From Diphasiastrum complanatum (taxonomy: Eukaryota > Streptophyta > Lycopodiopsida > Lycopodiales > Lycopodiaceae), in assembly GCA_029204225.1 (NCBI GenBank), contig MU835620.1:1-37675 (forward strand): a stretch of 37,675 bases of DNA, written 5' to 3'. The translations under genes and the position numbers were made by a program. Under the pieces are notes generated by a model. That model did not search any database. It had not been told where the DNA came from and saw only the letters and a program-made list of their open reading frames with translations. This document shows, piece after piece, positions 10,790-20,469 of this stretch. The number at the start of each line of letters is the position of its first letter. Position 1 is the first letter of the stretch.

Positions 10790-11953
10790 TGTTGATAGAT
10801 TCTCTGTCTTAGAATCTGTTAACTAGTTCTTTGTTTCGTTACTTCTTTTGCTGCTTGTTTTACAGCTTTAACAGCTTGGTATTCTGCCTGTCAGCAGAAA
10901 CTGTGGGCACTTCTTGAGATTAACTTTCTTGTTTTAAGACCCAGATTAGGTAGAAGGGATTGAATATCGATGTAGTTTTGTCCTGCCTGTCAGAGGACAT
11001 CCGGATGGGTCACTCTTGAACTGAATGCACATGCATAATCAACCAAAATGCAAGCCAATGCGTTCAACAAATGATCTACATTACTGTTTAGTTGAACAAC
11101 GATGGATTCCTACTTCTACTTTGTTGCAAAATGAACTAAAATTAGATCCTACACTACTTTACTTGCATAAATTGACAAAACAAGAAACAAGAACTAATCT
11201 ACATCATGTTAAAAGTCCAAGAATAAAAAAACCAACCAGTCTTTTGATTCTTGGACATCCCAAGAACATCAAAAACTAGAATATTAGAGAATATGCAAGA
11301 TTTATGCCACATTTCTAGCCTATTTAGTTTACTTGAATGCTGGCTCCTACATTAATCCACAAGAAAAAACATGAAATCTAATCCACAACTAGGAAAGCAA
11401 GAAAACTGATCCACTCTAAATCCACAACCACACACAATATGAATGGAAGGGCATGATCATAGGGGCATCACTCAAGAAAACCATCATGATCAAAGAGCTT
11501 AGTGTAGCATCAAACTCATGAAAAATCTTCTTATTAAGCATGGAGTAGATACAATGCAAAAAACTCCTCTACACAAGGAGAGAGTCTCTTAAATAAGCAA
11601 GAGAGCTTCTTAGGTGGCATCCTAGTGGAATTTTCACATTTCACATATTACAAGTGGAATAATGCTCTCCACTAGTGGTCACCATCAAAAGGTGGCTCAC
11701 TCTACTTTCTTTAAGAGGGGTCTACTTGCATTTATTACATTTGCCTAAAAAAACTAGTTCCTACATGGTCATTCCATCTTTCGGGATTCACCACGAGGCT
11801 TACACAGTTCTTGCTTGCCATTCCTAACTAGCATTTCTCGGCTCTCAATCTTCGTTGGTCTCGTCTTCTCAAAGACCTCCTCGGTCTAAGGTGAGAGGTG
11901 CTCTTGAGTTGCTCAATCCGAGTATCTTGGGGATTCGTCAGAATCAGCCAACA
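10790..11953 (-). repeat. 5' LTR (long form, 1164 bp)
   Basis: It starts TGTTGATAGATTC and ends GAATCAGCCAACA, matching the 570-bp LTR at 6129-6698 at both ends. It has an additional 607 bp (10840-11446), placed between TTTGTTTCGT and AAGGGCATGATC. That segment has no LTR-like or terminal inverted-repeat ends of its own. It may be an original part of the LTR that the other copy lost, or a later insertion. It carries no recognisable gene. Confidence 0.85.
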
Positions 11954-11958
11954 TATGG
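11954..11958. repeat. Target site duplication, right copy (TATGG)
   Basis: TATGG directly follows the LTR end AACA (11953) and pairs with TATTG at 6124-6128. The repeat unit then continues TAGGCC as in uninterrupted units. Confidence 0.75.
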
Positions 11959-12532
11959 TAGGCCATGTGGCAAGCCACACAAGCCTATGGTAGGCCTACG
12001 TGGCTTGCCACGTGGCAGCTTTTGAGCCCCACCACTTTCTCTCTCTAGGTCCACTTAGGCCTATGTGGCAAAGCCTGGTTGGCTTGCCACACAAGCCTAT
12101 GTTAGACTGACATGGTTTGCCACATGACAAACCCTAAGCTTGCAAGACTTGCCACATGGTAGACCTACGTGGCTTTCCATGTGGTAGCCTACGAAAAGAT
12201 TGGCAGATAGTAGATCTATGACATGCCTATGTGGCTTGCTACACAAGCCTATGTAGTCCTACGGCATGGGAAGTATCAACCCTACATAGTTCTCCACGTG
12301 GCAGGCCTATGTGGCTTGCCACATGGTAGCTTGCGAGCCCCACCTCTTTCTCTCTCTGTGTCCACTCAAGCCTATGCGGCAATCTACAACATGCTTGCAT
12401 GGCAGACATGAGGCCTATGTCATGCCTATGTGGTCTGCCATGCAAGCTTGTGGTAGGCCTATATGGCTGGCCATGTGTCAGCTTTTGAGCCCACCTCTCT
12501 ATATCTCTCTCTCTGGGTCCACTCAGGCCTAT

Positions 12533-12638
12533 ATGGTAGAGCTCTGTTGGCTTGCCGCACAAGCCTATGGTAGGTCGACATGGCTTGCCATGTCGACCTA
12601 CCATAGGCTTGTGCGGCAAGCCAACAGAGCTCTACCAT
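12533..12638. repeat. Perfect 106-bp palindrome (52-bp arms, 2-bp centre)
   Basis: The left arm 12533-12584 begins ATGGTAGAGCTCTGTTGG. The right arm 12587-12638 is its exact reverse complement and ends CCAACAGAGCTCTACCAT. Only TT (12585-12586) separates them, and identity stops sharply at 12532/12639. It lies within an otherwise degenerate repeat, so this fold-back is younger than its surroundings. It could extrude as a hairpin or cruciform. Confidence 0.95.
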
Positions 12639-12885
12639 CATGTGGCAAATCCCAAGCTTGCATGATTTGCCATGTGGCAGGCCCACGTGGCTTGCCATGT
12701 GACAACCTATGATAGGCTTGCTAGATAGTAGGCCTATGTGGCCTACTACACAAGCCTATGGTAGGCCATGTGGCAAGCCACACAAGCCTATGGTTGGCCT
12801 ACGTGGCTTGCCACATGGACAGTCCCAAGCCTACATGGTTTTCCACGTGGCAGGCCTACGTGGCTTGCCATGTGGCAACTTTCGA

Positions 12886-12989
<104 letters not shown>

Positions 12990-13172
12990 ACTCAGGCCTA
13001 CATGGCAGAGCCTGGTTGGCTTGCCACGCAAGCCTATGTTGGAACTATGTTAGAACTACCAAACTTGCATGACTTACCATGGGGTAGGCCTACATGGCTT
13101 GCCATGTGGCAGTCTACGATAGACTTGGTAGATATCAGACCTATGACATGCCTATATGGCCTGCTACACAAG

Positions 13173-14170
13173 CCCATCGAGCCAGAAATTGGTCGGATTC
13201 AGTAAAAAATGGTCAAAACTTTGAACGAGAGGTGTCCACAAGTTCGTGGGCTTGACACGAACCCACAGGTCCATTTGCAGCTCAATTCTGACGCCATTTG
13301 TCCGAAAACGCCCTTTCTACCGAGGGGAATGCCACTAAATGGACTACTTTTCAACATTCCGGAGAACTGGTCCAGTGTCACCGAACGCAATCCGTTTTTC
13401 ATACCCTGTGTTCCGTCCTTTGATGCACGCCGAGACGAACCTATAGGACTAAACTGGGCTCCAAACGATTCATTACTCAAAGAAAAATGTGCGTTCGAAC
13501 CAAAAACCCTAAACGTAGTCCTAGGATTTTAGGCCCGTCGAGCCAAAAATTGGTCAGATTCAGCAAAAAACAGTCAAAACTTCGGCCGGGATGTGTCCAC
13601 ATGTTTGAGGGCTAGACACGAATCCATAGGTTCATTTGCAACTCAATTCCAACGTTGTTTGTCAAAAAATGCCCTTTTTGTCGAAGGGAATGCCACTAAA
13701 TGGACTGTTTTCCAACATTCTCAAGAATTGGTCCATTGTCGCTGAACGAAGTCCATTTTTCAGACCCTTTGTTTCATCTTGTGCTACACACTGAGACAAA
13801 CCCAGAGGACTAAACCGGGCTCCAAACGGTTCAGTACTCACACCAAAATGTGCATCCGAACCAAAAACCCTAAATGTAACCCTGAGATTCTAGGCCCGTC
13901 GAGCCAAGAATTGGTCGGGTTCAATAAAAAATAGTCAAAACCTCGAACGGTAGGTGTCCATAGGTTTGTGGGCTGAACACAAACCCACTGGACCAGTTGT
14001 TACTCAATTCTGACGTCATATGCTTGAACACACACTTCGTGCCGGGAGGAACGCCACTAGAGCACAATGAATGGACTACTTTTTGGTATTTTCGAGACGT
14101 GGTCCAGTATCGCCGAACGGGCTCTATCTTGCATGTCGTCTGTTCTATCCAGTGTTGCACGCGAACCCGC
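13173..14170. repeat. 361-bp tandem repeat, about 2.75 copies
   Basis: Copies begin CCCATCGAGCCAGAAATTGG (13173), CCCGTCGAGCCAAAAATTGG (13534) and CCCGTCGAGCCAAGAATTGG (13895), giving a period of exactly 361 bp twice. Shared landmarks are GGTGTCCA, CGAACCCA, GAATGCCACTAAATGGACT, CTGGTCCAGTGTC and, in the first two copies, the telobox-like CCAAAAACCCTAAA near the unit end. The third copy fades at about 14170. Divergence between copies is roughly a fifth of positions by eye. The frame open on the plus strand through copy 1 (13209-13532) is not kept in copy 2, so this is not a gene. Confidence 0.9.
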
Positions 14171-14284
14171 ATACACATACATGGAGCAGCAGCAGCGCCC
14201 GTAACAACAGCACCCGCAGCACCCATGAATTTGATGGTACACACGCACACATGCACACACACTTTTTCACACACTTCGCACATG
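14171..14284. other. GCA- and CA-rich junction sequence
   Basis: Simple-sequence DNA (GCAGCAGCAGCGCC, CACACACATGCACACACAC) between the last 361-bp repeat and the broken end of Copia A. No gene seen. Confidence 0.6.
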
Positions 14285-14285
14285 C

Positions 14286-14654
14286 ATAGATTTAGTGAAA
14301 TACTTAATTTCAATGTGCTTACTCTTAGAATGAAATCTAGGGTTGGTTGATAAAGCAATGGCACTTTGATTATCACAAAACATGATTGTCGGAGCATACT
14401 GATTCAGACTGATATCTGAAAAATAAGTTTCTCAACCATATTGCTTCCTTTGTAGCTTGAGAGACTGCAATATACTCTGATTCAATGGAAGTTAGAGCTA
14501 TCGAAGTTTGCTTGCAACTGGTCCATGAAATAGGACCATTGCTGAGGAAGAATGTAAATCTTGAAGTGGATTTAAGAGTGTCTACATCTCCTGCCCCAAC
14601 TTGCATCTGAAAAACCACTAAGAATGTTGAGTTTTTCATTGTCGACTCTTCCAT
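14286..14654 (-). pseudogene. Copia A RNase H relic
   Basis: The first part (14654-14400) carries the Copia RNase H signature ISWTSCKQTSIALTSIESEY followed by ATKEAIWLRNL. After a frameshift near 14395 the neighbouring minus frame continues with MFCDNQSAIALSTNP and HSKSKHIEI. The sequence then ends inside the domain at about 14286, before the usual last helix. RNase H removes the RNA strand during reverse transcription. The active-site Asp of the CDNQSA motif is still present in the shifted frame. Confidence 0.85.
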
Positions 14655-14735
14655 AACAAATGCAAAGGTCCATAGTAGCCCGAAGATATCTCATGACTCT
14701 AATAAGAGCCTTCCAATGTGTTATACCAATATTGG

Positions 14736-15540
14736 TCATAAATTGACTACAAAAGCTATGTCTGGTCTGGTACAGATCATCGTGTACATAAGAAATCCTA
14801 TTATCAAATGATACGGATACGCATGCATCTGCTCCTTCTCTTTGATTGTTTGGGGAAAAATATATATCAACTTTTGTTTTTTGTCTCTTTGGATCTGAAC
14901 ATCTGGACAGTAATGAGCTTCGCCCATATCTGTCATGTCAAATTCGGAAAATAGCATTGTCTTAGCTTCCTTTATCAGATTGATAATATTGTTGAAAAGC
15001 AATGTGTCGTCCACATACAAAGTGATAATGATAAAGAAATGTTGCACTAACTTGAAGTTGACATTTGAATCTGAAGAGCTTGGTGTGTAGCCGTGATCAA
15101 TAAGGAAAGTATTGATCCTTTGAAACCATGCTTGAGAAGATTGCTTTAAGTCATAAAGTGCTTTATGGAGTTTACACACATGATTGTGTTTACCTTCGAT
15201 ATTGTAACCTTCAAGTTGCACCATGTAAATGTTCTCTTCGATAACTCCATTAAGATATGTATGTACATCCATTTGATGTATTTCAAAATCTGTTGTAGCA
15301 ACAAATGACAATAGAAGAATGTTTAACTGCTTGACTGAAGGTCTCAGTGTAGTCAACGTGCTGTACTTGAGAGATACAAGTTGAGCCTTTCTTCGATCAA
15401 TACTTCCATCTGCCTTGTACTTGATTCTGAATAACCATTTGCAATCAACTACATTTTTGTTGGCAGGTAATTCAACGATTGTCCAAGTCTTGTTCTTGAT
15501 GAAAGATGAATACTCTTTATCCATAGCTTATTTCTAGAGA
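14736..15540 (-). pseudogene. Copia A reverse transcriptase relic
   Basis: About 262 codons open on the minus strand. Landmarks are NKTWTIVELPANKNVVDCKW and FRIKYKADGSIDRRKAQLV, then QMDVHTYLNG, LHKALYDLKQSSQAWFQRI and the catalytic box LYVDDTLLF. The expected Lys-Ala-Arg-Leu-Val and the RT fold up to the thumb are recognisable. The region between YVDD and RNase H is shortened and frame-broken (to about 14655). It lies directly downstream of the integrase, as expected for Ty1/Copia. Confidence 0.9.
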
Positions 15541-15683
15541 TCAAAATGGAGCAGGTTGAGTGCTTCTTCGACAATCTTCAATTCTTGAACAAGGTAGGTT
15601 ACAAAATCGTCAATATACTTGTTAGGGGGTCTATTGACTCTTGTCGATCTTATGGGTGATGATCGAAGTTGATCTTCATCATG

Positions 15684-16735
15684 CTATAGTTGTTGAACCA
15701 CAACATCATCATCTTCAGCTTTGCCATTGATAAGTTGTTTGTTGGGACTAGACAAGCTTGGACCTTCAATAAGAATAGTCAAATTTGGAAGTTGAAAGTT
15801 TGATATTCCGGAAGAATTCAGAAGTTCGACTATATGAGCTTTGCCTTTACCTTTGAGGTCAATAAATTGATCTTTGATGAAGATGACATCCCAACTAGTG
15901 AATATATTCAACTCGATAGGATCATATAACTTATAAGCTTTATCTAAAGTACTGTAGTTGATGAAAATAGACTTTATATACTCTAGAAGTCGAGCTTCCT
16001 CTTGAGATCATGTGGAATTTGCGCATAAGCGATACATCCAAAAACTCATAAGTTTGATAGAGAAGGTTTGGAACATGTCCAAACTTCGTATGGTGTTTTG
16101 TATGATAGACCTTTAGTAAGACATTTGTTATGAATATAAGCTGCAATTGAAACTGCTTCAGCCCAAAAGGACTTCACAAGTGTCGCATGTGATAACATGC
16201 ACTTTGCCAATTCGACTAAGGTTCTGTTCTTTCTCGTAGCAAGACCATTCGACTGAGGCGAATAGGAGGTAATGTATTGTTGTTCAATGTTGTTGTTAAG
16301 GCAGTACCCCTTAAATTCGGTAGAGATATATTCACTCCCGTTGTCAGACCTCAGTGCTTTAATTCTTTTACCCGTTTGATTTTCTGCATGCTCTTGGAAT
16401 TATCGAAACTTGTTGAAAGCCTCTGATTTCTGTTTAATAAAATAAACAGCTATTCTTCTTGAAAATTCGTCAATAAAGGTAATAAAATGCTTTGCATCTA
16501 GCAACGACGGGGTTTGTATCGGACCACATATATCTGAATGAATAACGTCTAACAAATCTTTTGTTGTTTGCCTATGAATCGATTTAAAGGGAGTCCCAGT
16601 ATGTTTTTTAAGGATGCAGCTACGACAGACAGGGAGGTAGACTTGTCGAATGGATAGTCGAGATCAAGTGCTAGGGATCGTTTAGACATGCATGAAACAG
16701 ATGCATGATTCAAGTGTCCTAATCGATGATGCCAT
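15684..16735 (-). pseudogene. Copia A integrase relic
   Basis: Read across several minus frames. HRLGHLNHASV and a CxxC pair at the N-terminal zinc end are followed by the core with DVIHSDICGP (first Asp) and ALRSDNGSEY (second Asp). The third catalytic position reads SNGLATRKNR where Ty1/Copia integrases have Glu, so the DDE triad is broken. A TAA interrupts the core (in NKFR*FQEH), and more stops follow toward 15912. The C-terminal linker 15911-15684 (FTSWDVIFIKDQF…) is open and precedes the RT. Confidence 0.8.
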
Positions 16736-16737
16736 AG

Positions 16738-17160
16738 TCATGTTTTATTGATGAGAACATAGGTTTTCAAGACTTGACCAGTATAAGAATAACAATGTGG
16801 CAATCTATATAAGTTTCCATGCCTCTTGCCAAGTGCAAGGATCTTACTTGTCCTATCGATAATTTGGCATTGATCAGACTCAAACTCTACCTTATGACCT
16901 AATTTAGCAATTCTACCTACTGATAGTAGATTTGTAGAAAGTTTAGGAACATACAAAACATTTGATAGTAGTTTGAATTGATCATGTTGGAATTTCAATC
17001 TCACGATATTATAGTGTGAGTGCTATCATCGCCAAGATGAACGTATCTTATTGTACTGTAAGGCATATATGAGTGAAAATGCTCACGATGATTGGTCATA
17101 TGTTGAGTAGCTCCAGAATCCACAAACCAAGAATTATCCGATAGTGCTTTTGATCTTTGA
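16738..17160 (-). pseudogene. Copia A protease and GAG-pre-integrase relic
   Basis: SWFVDSGATQHMT at about 17140-17100 is a Copia aspartic protease active site with DSGA intact. It is followed by the GAG-pre-integrase segment LLSNVLYVPKLSTNLLSVGR and CQIIDRTSKILALGKRHGNL (17004-16738). A frameshift near 17010 separates the two. Confidence 0.85.
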
Positions 17161-17221
17161 CCATAAATGCTCCTTCGGCCATGTCAATGTCAGGAGGTGT
17201 TGTGACTGCATTTGCATGTTG

Positions 17222-17716
17222 ATTTTATTGCTTACTGGCATTCTACTGGATCTCATGATTAGTGTGTTTGCAATACTTACATAACATCTTCTTCTTCAAC
17301 TGTGGATTTGATCATTGTTCTTGAATTTTAGTCAGTTTTTGATTTGATGCAGACTGTTTAGAGCTTTTCTGCTTCTGTCGTTCTGAGCCTTTGTTGACAT
17401 ATAGAGCTTGAGATGATGAATTTGATGAAGCATCTTGACTTCTTCGATTATCTTCTTGCAACAACATAGCGATAACTTAAGTAAGAGTCAAATTTGAGTG
17501 TGTCGATATGATCGTCAACTAGTTCTCATATGTAGAGGGCAAACTTGAAAGCAATGTCATAATTGTGTCTTGATCGTTTATGACTGATTCGACAACGACC
17601 ATCTGTTGCAAGAGATTCTTAAATTGGTTAACGTGATTATTAATTGAATCACCATTTGACATCTTAAGAGTGAAGAATTTTTTTCGTAGATGTAACTTAG
17701 AAGTTACGTCCTTCAC
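17222..17716 (-). pseudogene. Copia A gag relic (UBN2-like) with knuckle remnant
   Basis: The 65-codon minus frame 17716-17519 (KFFTLKMSNGDSINNHVNQF and LLSSLPSTYEN) is typical of the UBN2-type Copia gag. Downstream, CKYCKHTNHEIQ at about 17270 is a remnant CCHC knuckle with a stop where the final Cys region should be. The N-terminal half of gag is absent. Confidence 0.8.
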
Positions 17717-18469
17717 ATCTTTTTTTTGTCAAAAGAGTGCTCTTTTTTACAAAAATAATAGTATCACTCTTGAACCCTCGCCTGAACCTTTGCTGATTTG
17801 TCTGAGGTTCAAATTTAGTGATCCATCATTTTCTAGTTCGGCGAAGAATAATTTTATCTGCATTATCCAAAAAGTCCATCTTATTCCTCGCCATGCTACA
17901 AAAAATCACTGTTCGCCAAAAAGAACCTTCGCCAATTCTACCCTAGTTCCATCTTTGTCAAATATATCTACTATCAAGTCGACAAAGGTTAGTTTTTCCA
18001 AATTAGTCAAAAACAGCCATATATGTGGTTTTTTGCCCAAAATAGTATTGATAGAACCCTCGCCGATTCAACTTTTGCCAATACTATTTTTGAGTTCTGA
18101 TCTATCTGATTTGGCTACTGTCAAATTTGTGGAAGATTCTGTTACAATTTAATACTGATTCTACGAAACTATTATTTTATTGAGTGTCAATCGCTTGATC
18201 AAGATCTTTTTCCCTAAATTTGAAATCTAATTATTATCAAGTAATACAATTGTTCTAAATCGGATCAGGAAATAAATTTTTTCAAAAAAATCCAGATCCA
18301 AATCCAGGTCTGATTTTAGTTGCAAGTCTTACCTGATACACGTTTCCATTTTTCCAAAATAAATTCTTAAAAAATTGCTGACTATGTAGATCCTGATTTT
18401 GGTGGACCTCCACGTCATTCTATTATTAGAAATCCAGAAGATAAATTGAAACTATTTTCTATGATTTAG
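17717..18469. other. No gene recognised
   Basis: AT-rich sequence with a 160-codon plus frame (17670-18152) that overlaps Copia A gag on the other strand and resembles no family I know. Likely old transposon or intergenic DNA. Confidence 0.4.
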
Positions 18470-18474
18470 TTGGA

Positions 18475-18655
18475 GTTGTTCAAGATTTGTTTTATAATCA
18501 AGACTTGACGGAACGTTCAGATTAAGAAGTAGTAAAGTTGCATTTGTTACGAGATTCAAATCCAAATTTTCTTTGGACGATCCTTTCATACTCTTAAATA
18601 AAATTAAAATGGGAAAGAAAGAGATGGTGCGTGATTACATTGAAAGAATTAAGGC
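18475..18655 (+). pseudogene. Gypsy-type gag relic
   Basis: Plus-strand frames read VQDLFYNQDLTERSD and, after a frameshift, AFVTRFKSKFSLDDPFILL then KMGKKEMVRDYIERIK. These match the retrotransposon gag domain seen in the gag at 9081-9374 (RDYIERFK). Two consecutive stops follow. Only about 60 codons survive. Confidence 0.7.
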
Positions 18656-18848
18656 TTAATAGTCAAGTTAGTGAATACAAAAAATTTCTCCTTGCTTAGT
18701 AGAATTTGAACAACGTAATTTGTTCTCAAATAAAGGATGCCATTTCATCAAAACATTTACATTTGTTGGCATTTCAAATGAGAAGCATACAAGCGATTCA
18801 AAGTTCTAAGCCCAAATGGTCTGCCATCGACTCTTCCCTTTGGGTTAA

Positions 18849-19163
18849 CTCCCTGTCCTTGTGCTTAAGATTGACTTTGATGAGGCTTTTGACTGCATCA
18901 GCTGGTATTACCTACTTACATGTTGCTCTTCCTTTGGCATTCCAGAATATATCATCAATATCGTCCGTGCTATTGTTTCTTCCATCTCATCTTCCATACT
19001 TTTCTAGGGAGTCATTTCTCTCTCCTTCCTTGTTTCTTGTGGCATCAGGCATGGCTGTCTTCTCTCCCCCTACCTTTGTATAATTGCTACAGAACCACTT
19101 GTTCACCATATCCATAGTCTGAACTCCTCCCCTTCCTTTCATCCTTTCATCTTTCGTGGCGTC
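18849..19163 (+). pseudogene. L1-like LINE reverse transcriptase fragment
   Basis: One plus frame with VLKIDFDEAFDCISWYYLL, FGIPEYIINIVRAIVSS and CGIRHGCLLSPYLCIIATEP. These are the palm motifs of non-LTR reverse transcriptases (FDKAFD…W, G(I/V)RQGCPLSPYL). One TAG interrupts it (ILF*GV). The upstream part is lost after the stop at 18846. On the right it ends abruptly at 19163, where a Gypsy-type LTR begins, so that element probably truncated it. The downstream FADD box is absent. Confidence 0.85.
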
Positions 19164-19812
19164 TGTTACATACCTATGTAATTAGCAGTACTTTAACCCC
19201 TATTTGCCCATTTAGTGTCTGGGGGACAAATTGGCGAATCACCCTTGGATAAGGAGTACCCTTAAGATTAAGGGTAGGTGCCTTTAGATTAAGGTACTAG
19301 TGTCCTTGGATAGGGGCAGGTAGGCAATTATGCCTTGGTCAGAGGTATGGAACATAATGAGGTGTTAGGTGGACCCTACCTTGGGTATTGGTCATTTTCC
19401 TAAACCTTGGGCCTCAACCTTGAGTCACGATTACATAATTGGCCTTGGGCCAAAGATTGTCATCACTTGAGGATCATGGAGACCTAGTAGGAGGGCGCAT
19501 CTACAAGGGTCTCTTAATGCCCCTAAAGAACCCAAGAAGTTAGAACTAAGAACCACGAGTTATGGAAGATGTCTTTTGACATTCCATGAGTTATGGAAGG
19601 CTCTTGGCTCTTCCTTTGCCTTCCCTTTTCTTATTGGCTTGTGTGGACATTCCATAATGCTTTGGAGTGAGTCATAGGCCATCTATAAGAGAGGGGTAGG
19701 GCACCCAAAGGAGGGGAGATTTCTTGTGTTGTTACTGGATTTTATTCTCTAGTGGATTGCTAGTGAGTAGATTGCATAATATCGGCTTGCTTGCTCTGGT
19801 GAGGATCACCAT
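19164..19812 (+). repeat. Gypsy-type LTR, probably a 5' LTR
   Basis: It starts TGTTACATACCTATGTAA, the same 18 nt that open the LTR at 30398. A TATA box TATAAG at 19684, followed by GGGCACCCAAAGGAGGGGAG, gives a plausible U3/R border, and a PBS-like sequence follows at 19816. The exact 3' end is uncertain (…GATCACCA near 19811). Beyond the first 18 nt it does not match 30398 onward by eye, so the two may be different subfamilies or strongly diverged copies. Confidence 0.6.
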
Positions 19813-19815
19813 CTT

Positions 19816-19830
19816 TGGTATGGAACTTAG
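19816..19830 (+). other. PBS-like sequence
   Basis: TGGTATGGAACTTAG resembles the initiator-Met PBS TGGTATCAGAGC(TTAG) of Tekay/Del-type Gypsy elements with a few changes, and it sits where a PBS should be. The following 130 bp to 19961 would be leader. Confidence 0.45.
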
Positions 19831-19961
19831 ATGGGGGTAGGATCTTGAGCATGCTTGTGTTTGTGATGGTAGTGATTGTGGTTTAGCAAGGGGGTGCTAG
19901 ATAGGTCTTGCTTGAAGCTTGGATCTAGCTATGGCTGGGTGATAAATTCTTGAGGCCATCT

Positions 19962-20454
19962 TGTTTGTTTACTTTTGGAAGGATCACCTTCCCTCAAGCT
20001 ATGCACCTTCCCAAAGGAAACGCAAATGAAATAGAATGATAATCTCAAAAATAGAGAAGCATAATAAGCTTAATCTCAAAAGTGTTGTGTACATGACAAA
20101 TATCTCTCCTTTTACAACAAGGAGGGTCTTCCATAAGTATTCACTAACTTATGAGATTACTTTAAGCTAGCCATTCTAGAACTTCTAGCTTAGGATTTAG
20201 AACTTTGAAAGTTTCTAACTTGAAACTTAAGATAACTTAAGACAAATATTTCTAAGCTTAAGTTTCTTAAGTCTAAGTTCTAATCCTAATTTAAGTTATT
20301 TTATTATTTTAAGCTTCTACTCATGGACTCACAACACACATGCCATGGTGGAAGTTTATTGACAAATATTCATATGTGGGCTTAAAAAACACATGCCACG
20401 AAGTTTTATTTCTTTTATTTTTATTTTTTTACTGTGTTAGCACAGTTGCTAACA
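19962..20454 (-). repeat. 3' LTR of a minus-strand element (element G)
   Basis: On the minus strand the LTR starts TGTTAGCAACTGTGCTAACA (20454 downward), which is itself an inverted repeat, immediately after a polypurine tract. Its far end is set at AAACAAACA (19962 on the plus strand) only because it gives TG…CA ends, so this border is tentative. No matching second LTR was found in the window. The body is AT-rich with many CTTAAG/TTAAG motifs. Confidence 0.55.
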
Positions 20455-20469
20455 TTATCCCTCTCCTTA
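20455..20469 (-). other. Polypurine tract of element G
   Basis: Minus strand TAAGGAGAGGGATAA lies directly before the LTR start TGTTAGC. Its first three bases are the stop codon of the upstream ORF, so that ORF has no 3' untranslated spacer. Confidence 0.65.

Larger units (their letters stand above)
6129..11953 (-). mobile_element. Complete LTR retrotransposon with gag but no recognisable pol
   Basis: A 5825-bp minus-strand element with both LTRs, PBS, gag, PPT and a 5-bp target duplication with one mismatch. Its order on the minus strand is 5' LTR (11953-10790), PBS, a leader with a minisatellite, gag with zinc knuckles (about 9596-8340), 1.6 kb of degenerate sequence, PPT, and 3' LTR (6698-6129). 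I found no protease, reverse transcriptase, RNase H or integrase motif, although there is room for part of them. It therefore looks non-autonomous (gag-bearing) or internally deleted. The aligned LTR parts differ at about 30 of roughly 560 positions by eye, mostly transitions, so the insertion is not recent. It interrupts the CACGTGG repeat block. Confidence 0.85.
14285..17716 (-). mobile_element. Copia A, internal region of a Ty1/Copia retrotransposon (decayed)
   Basis: On the minus strand, in the standard Ty1/Copia order: gag, zinc-knuckle remnant, protease, GAG-pre-integrase, integrase, reverse transcriptase, RNase H. Both ends are missing. The gag N terminus stops near 17716 and RNase H is cut off near 14285, and no LTR, PBS or PPT belonging to it is visible. 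Many frameshifts and stops show it is long dead. Confidence 0.9.

Noticed and set aside
13209-13532. 107-codon frame spanning one 361-bp repeat
   Set aside because: The frame is not preserved in the second and third repeat copies, so it is a chance opening.
17670-18152. 160-codon plus frame
   Set aside because: Overlaps the Copia A gag on the opposite strand and has no recognisable motif.
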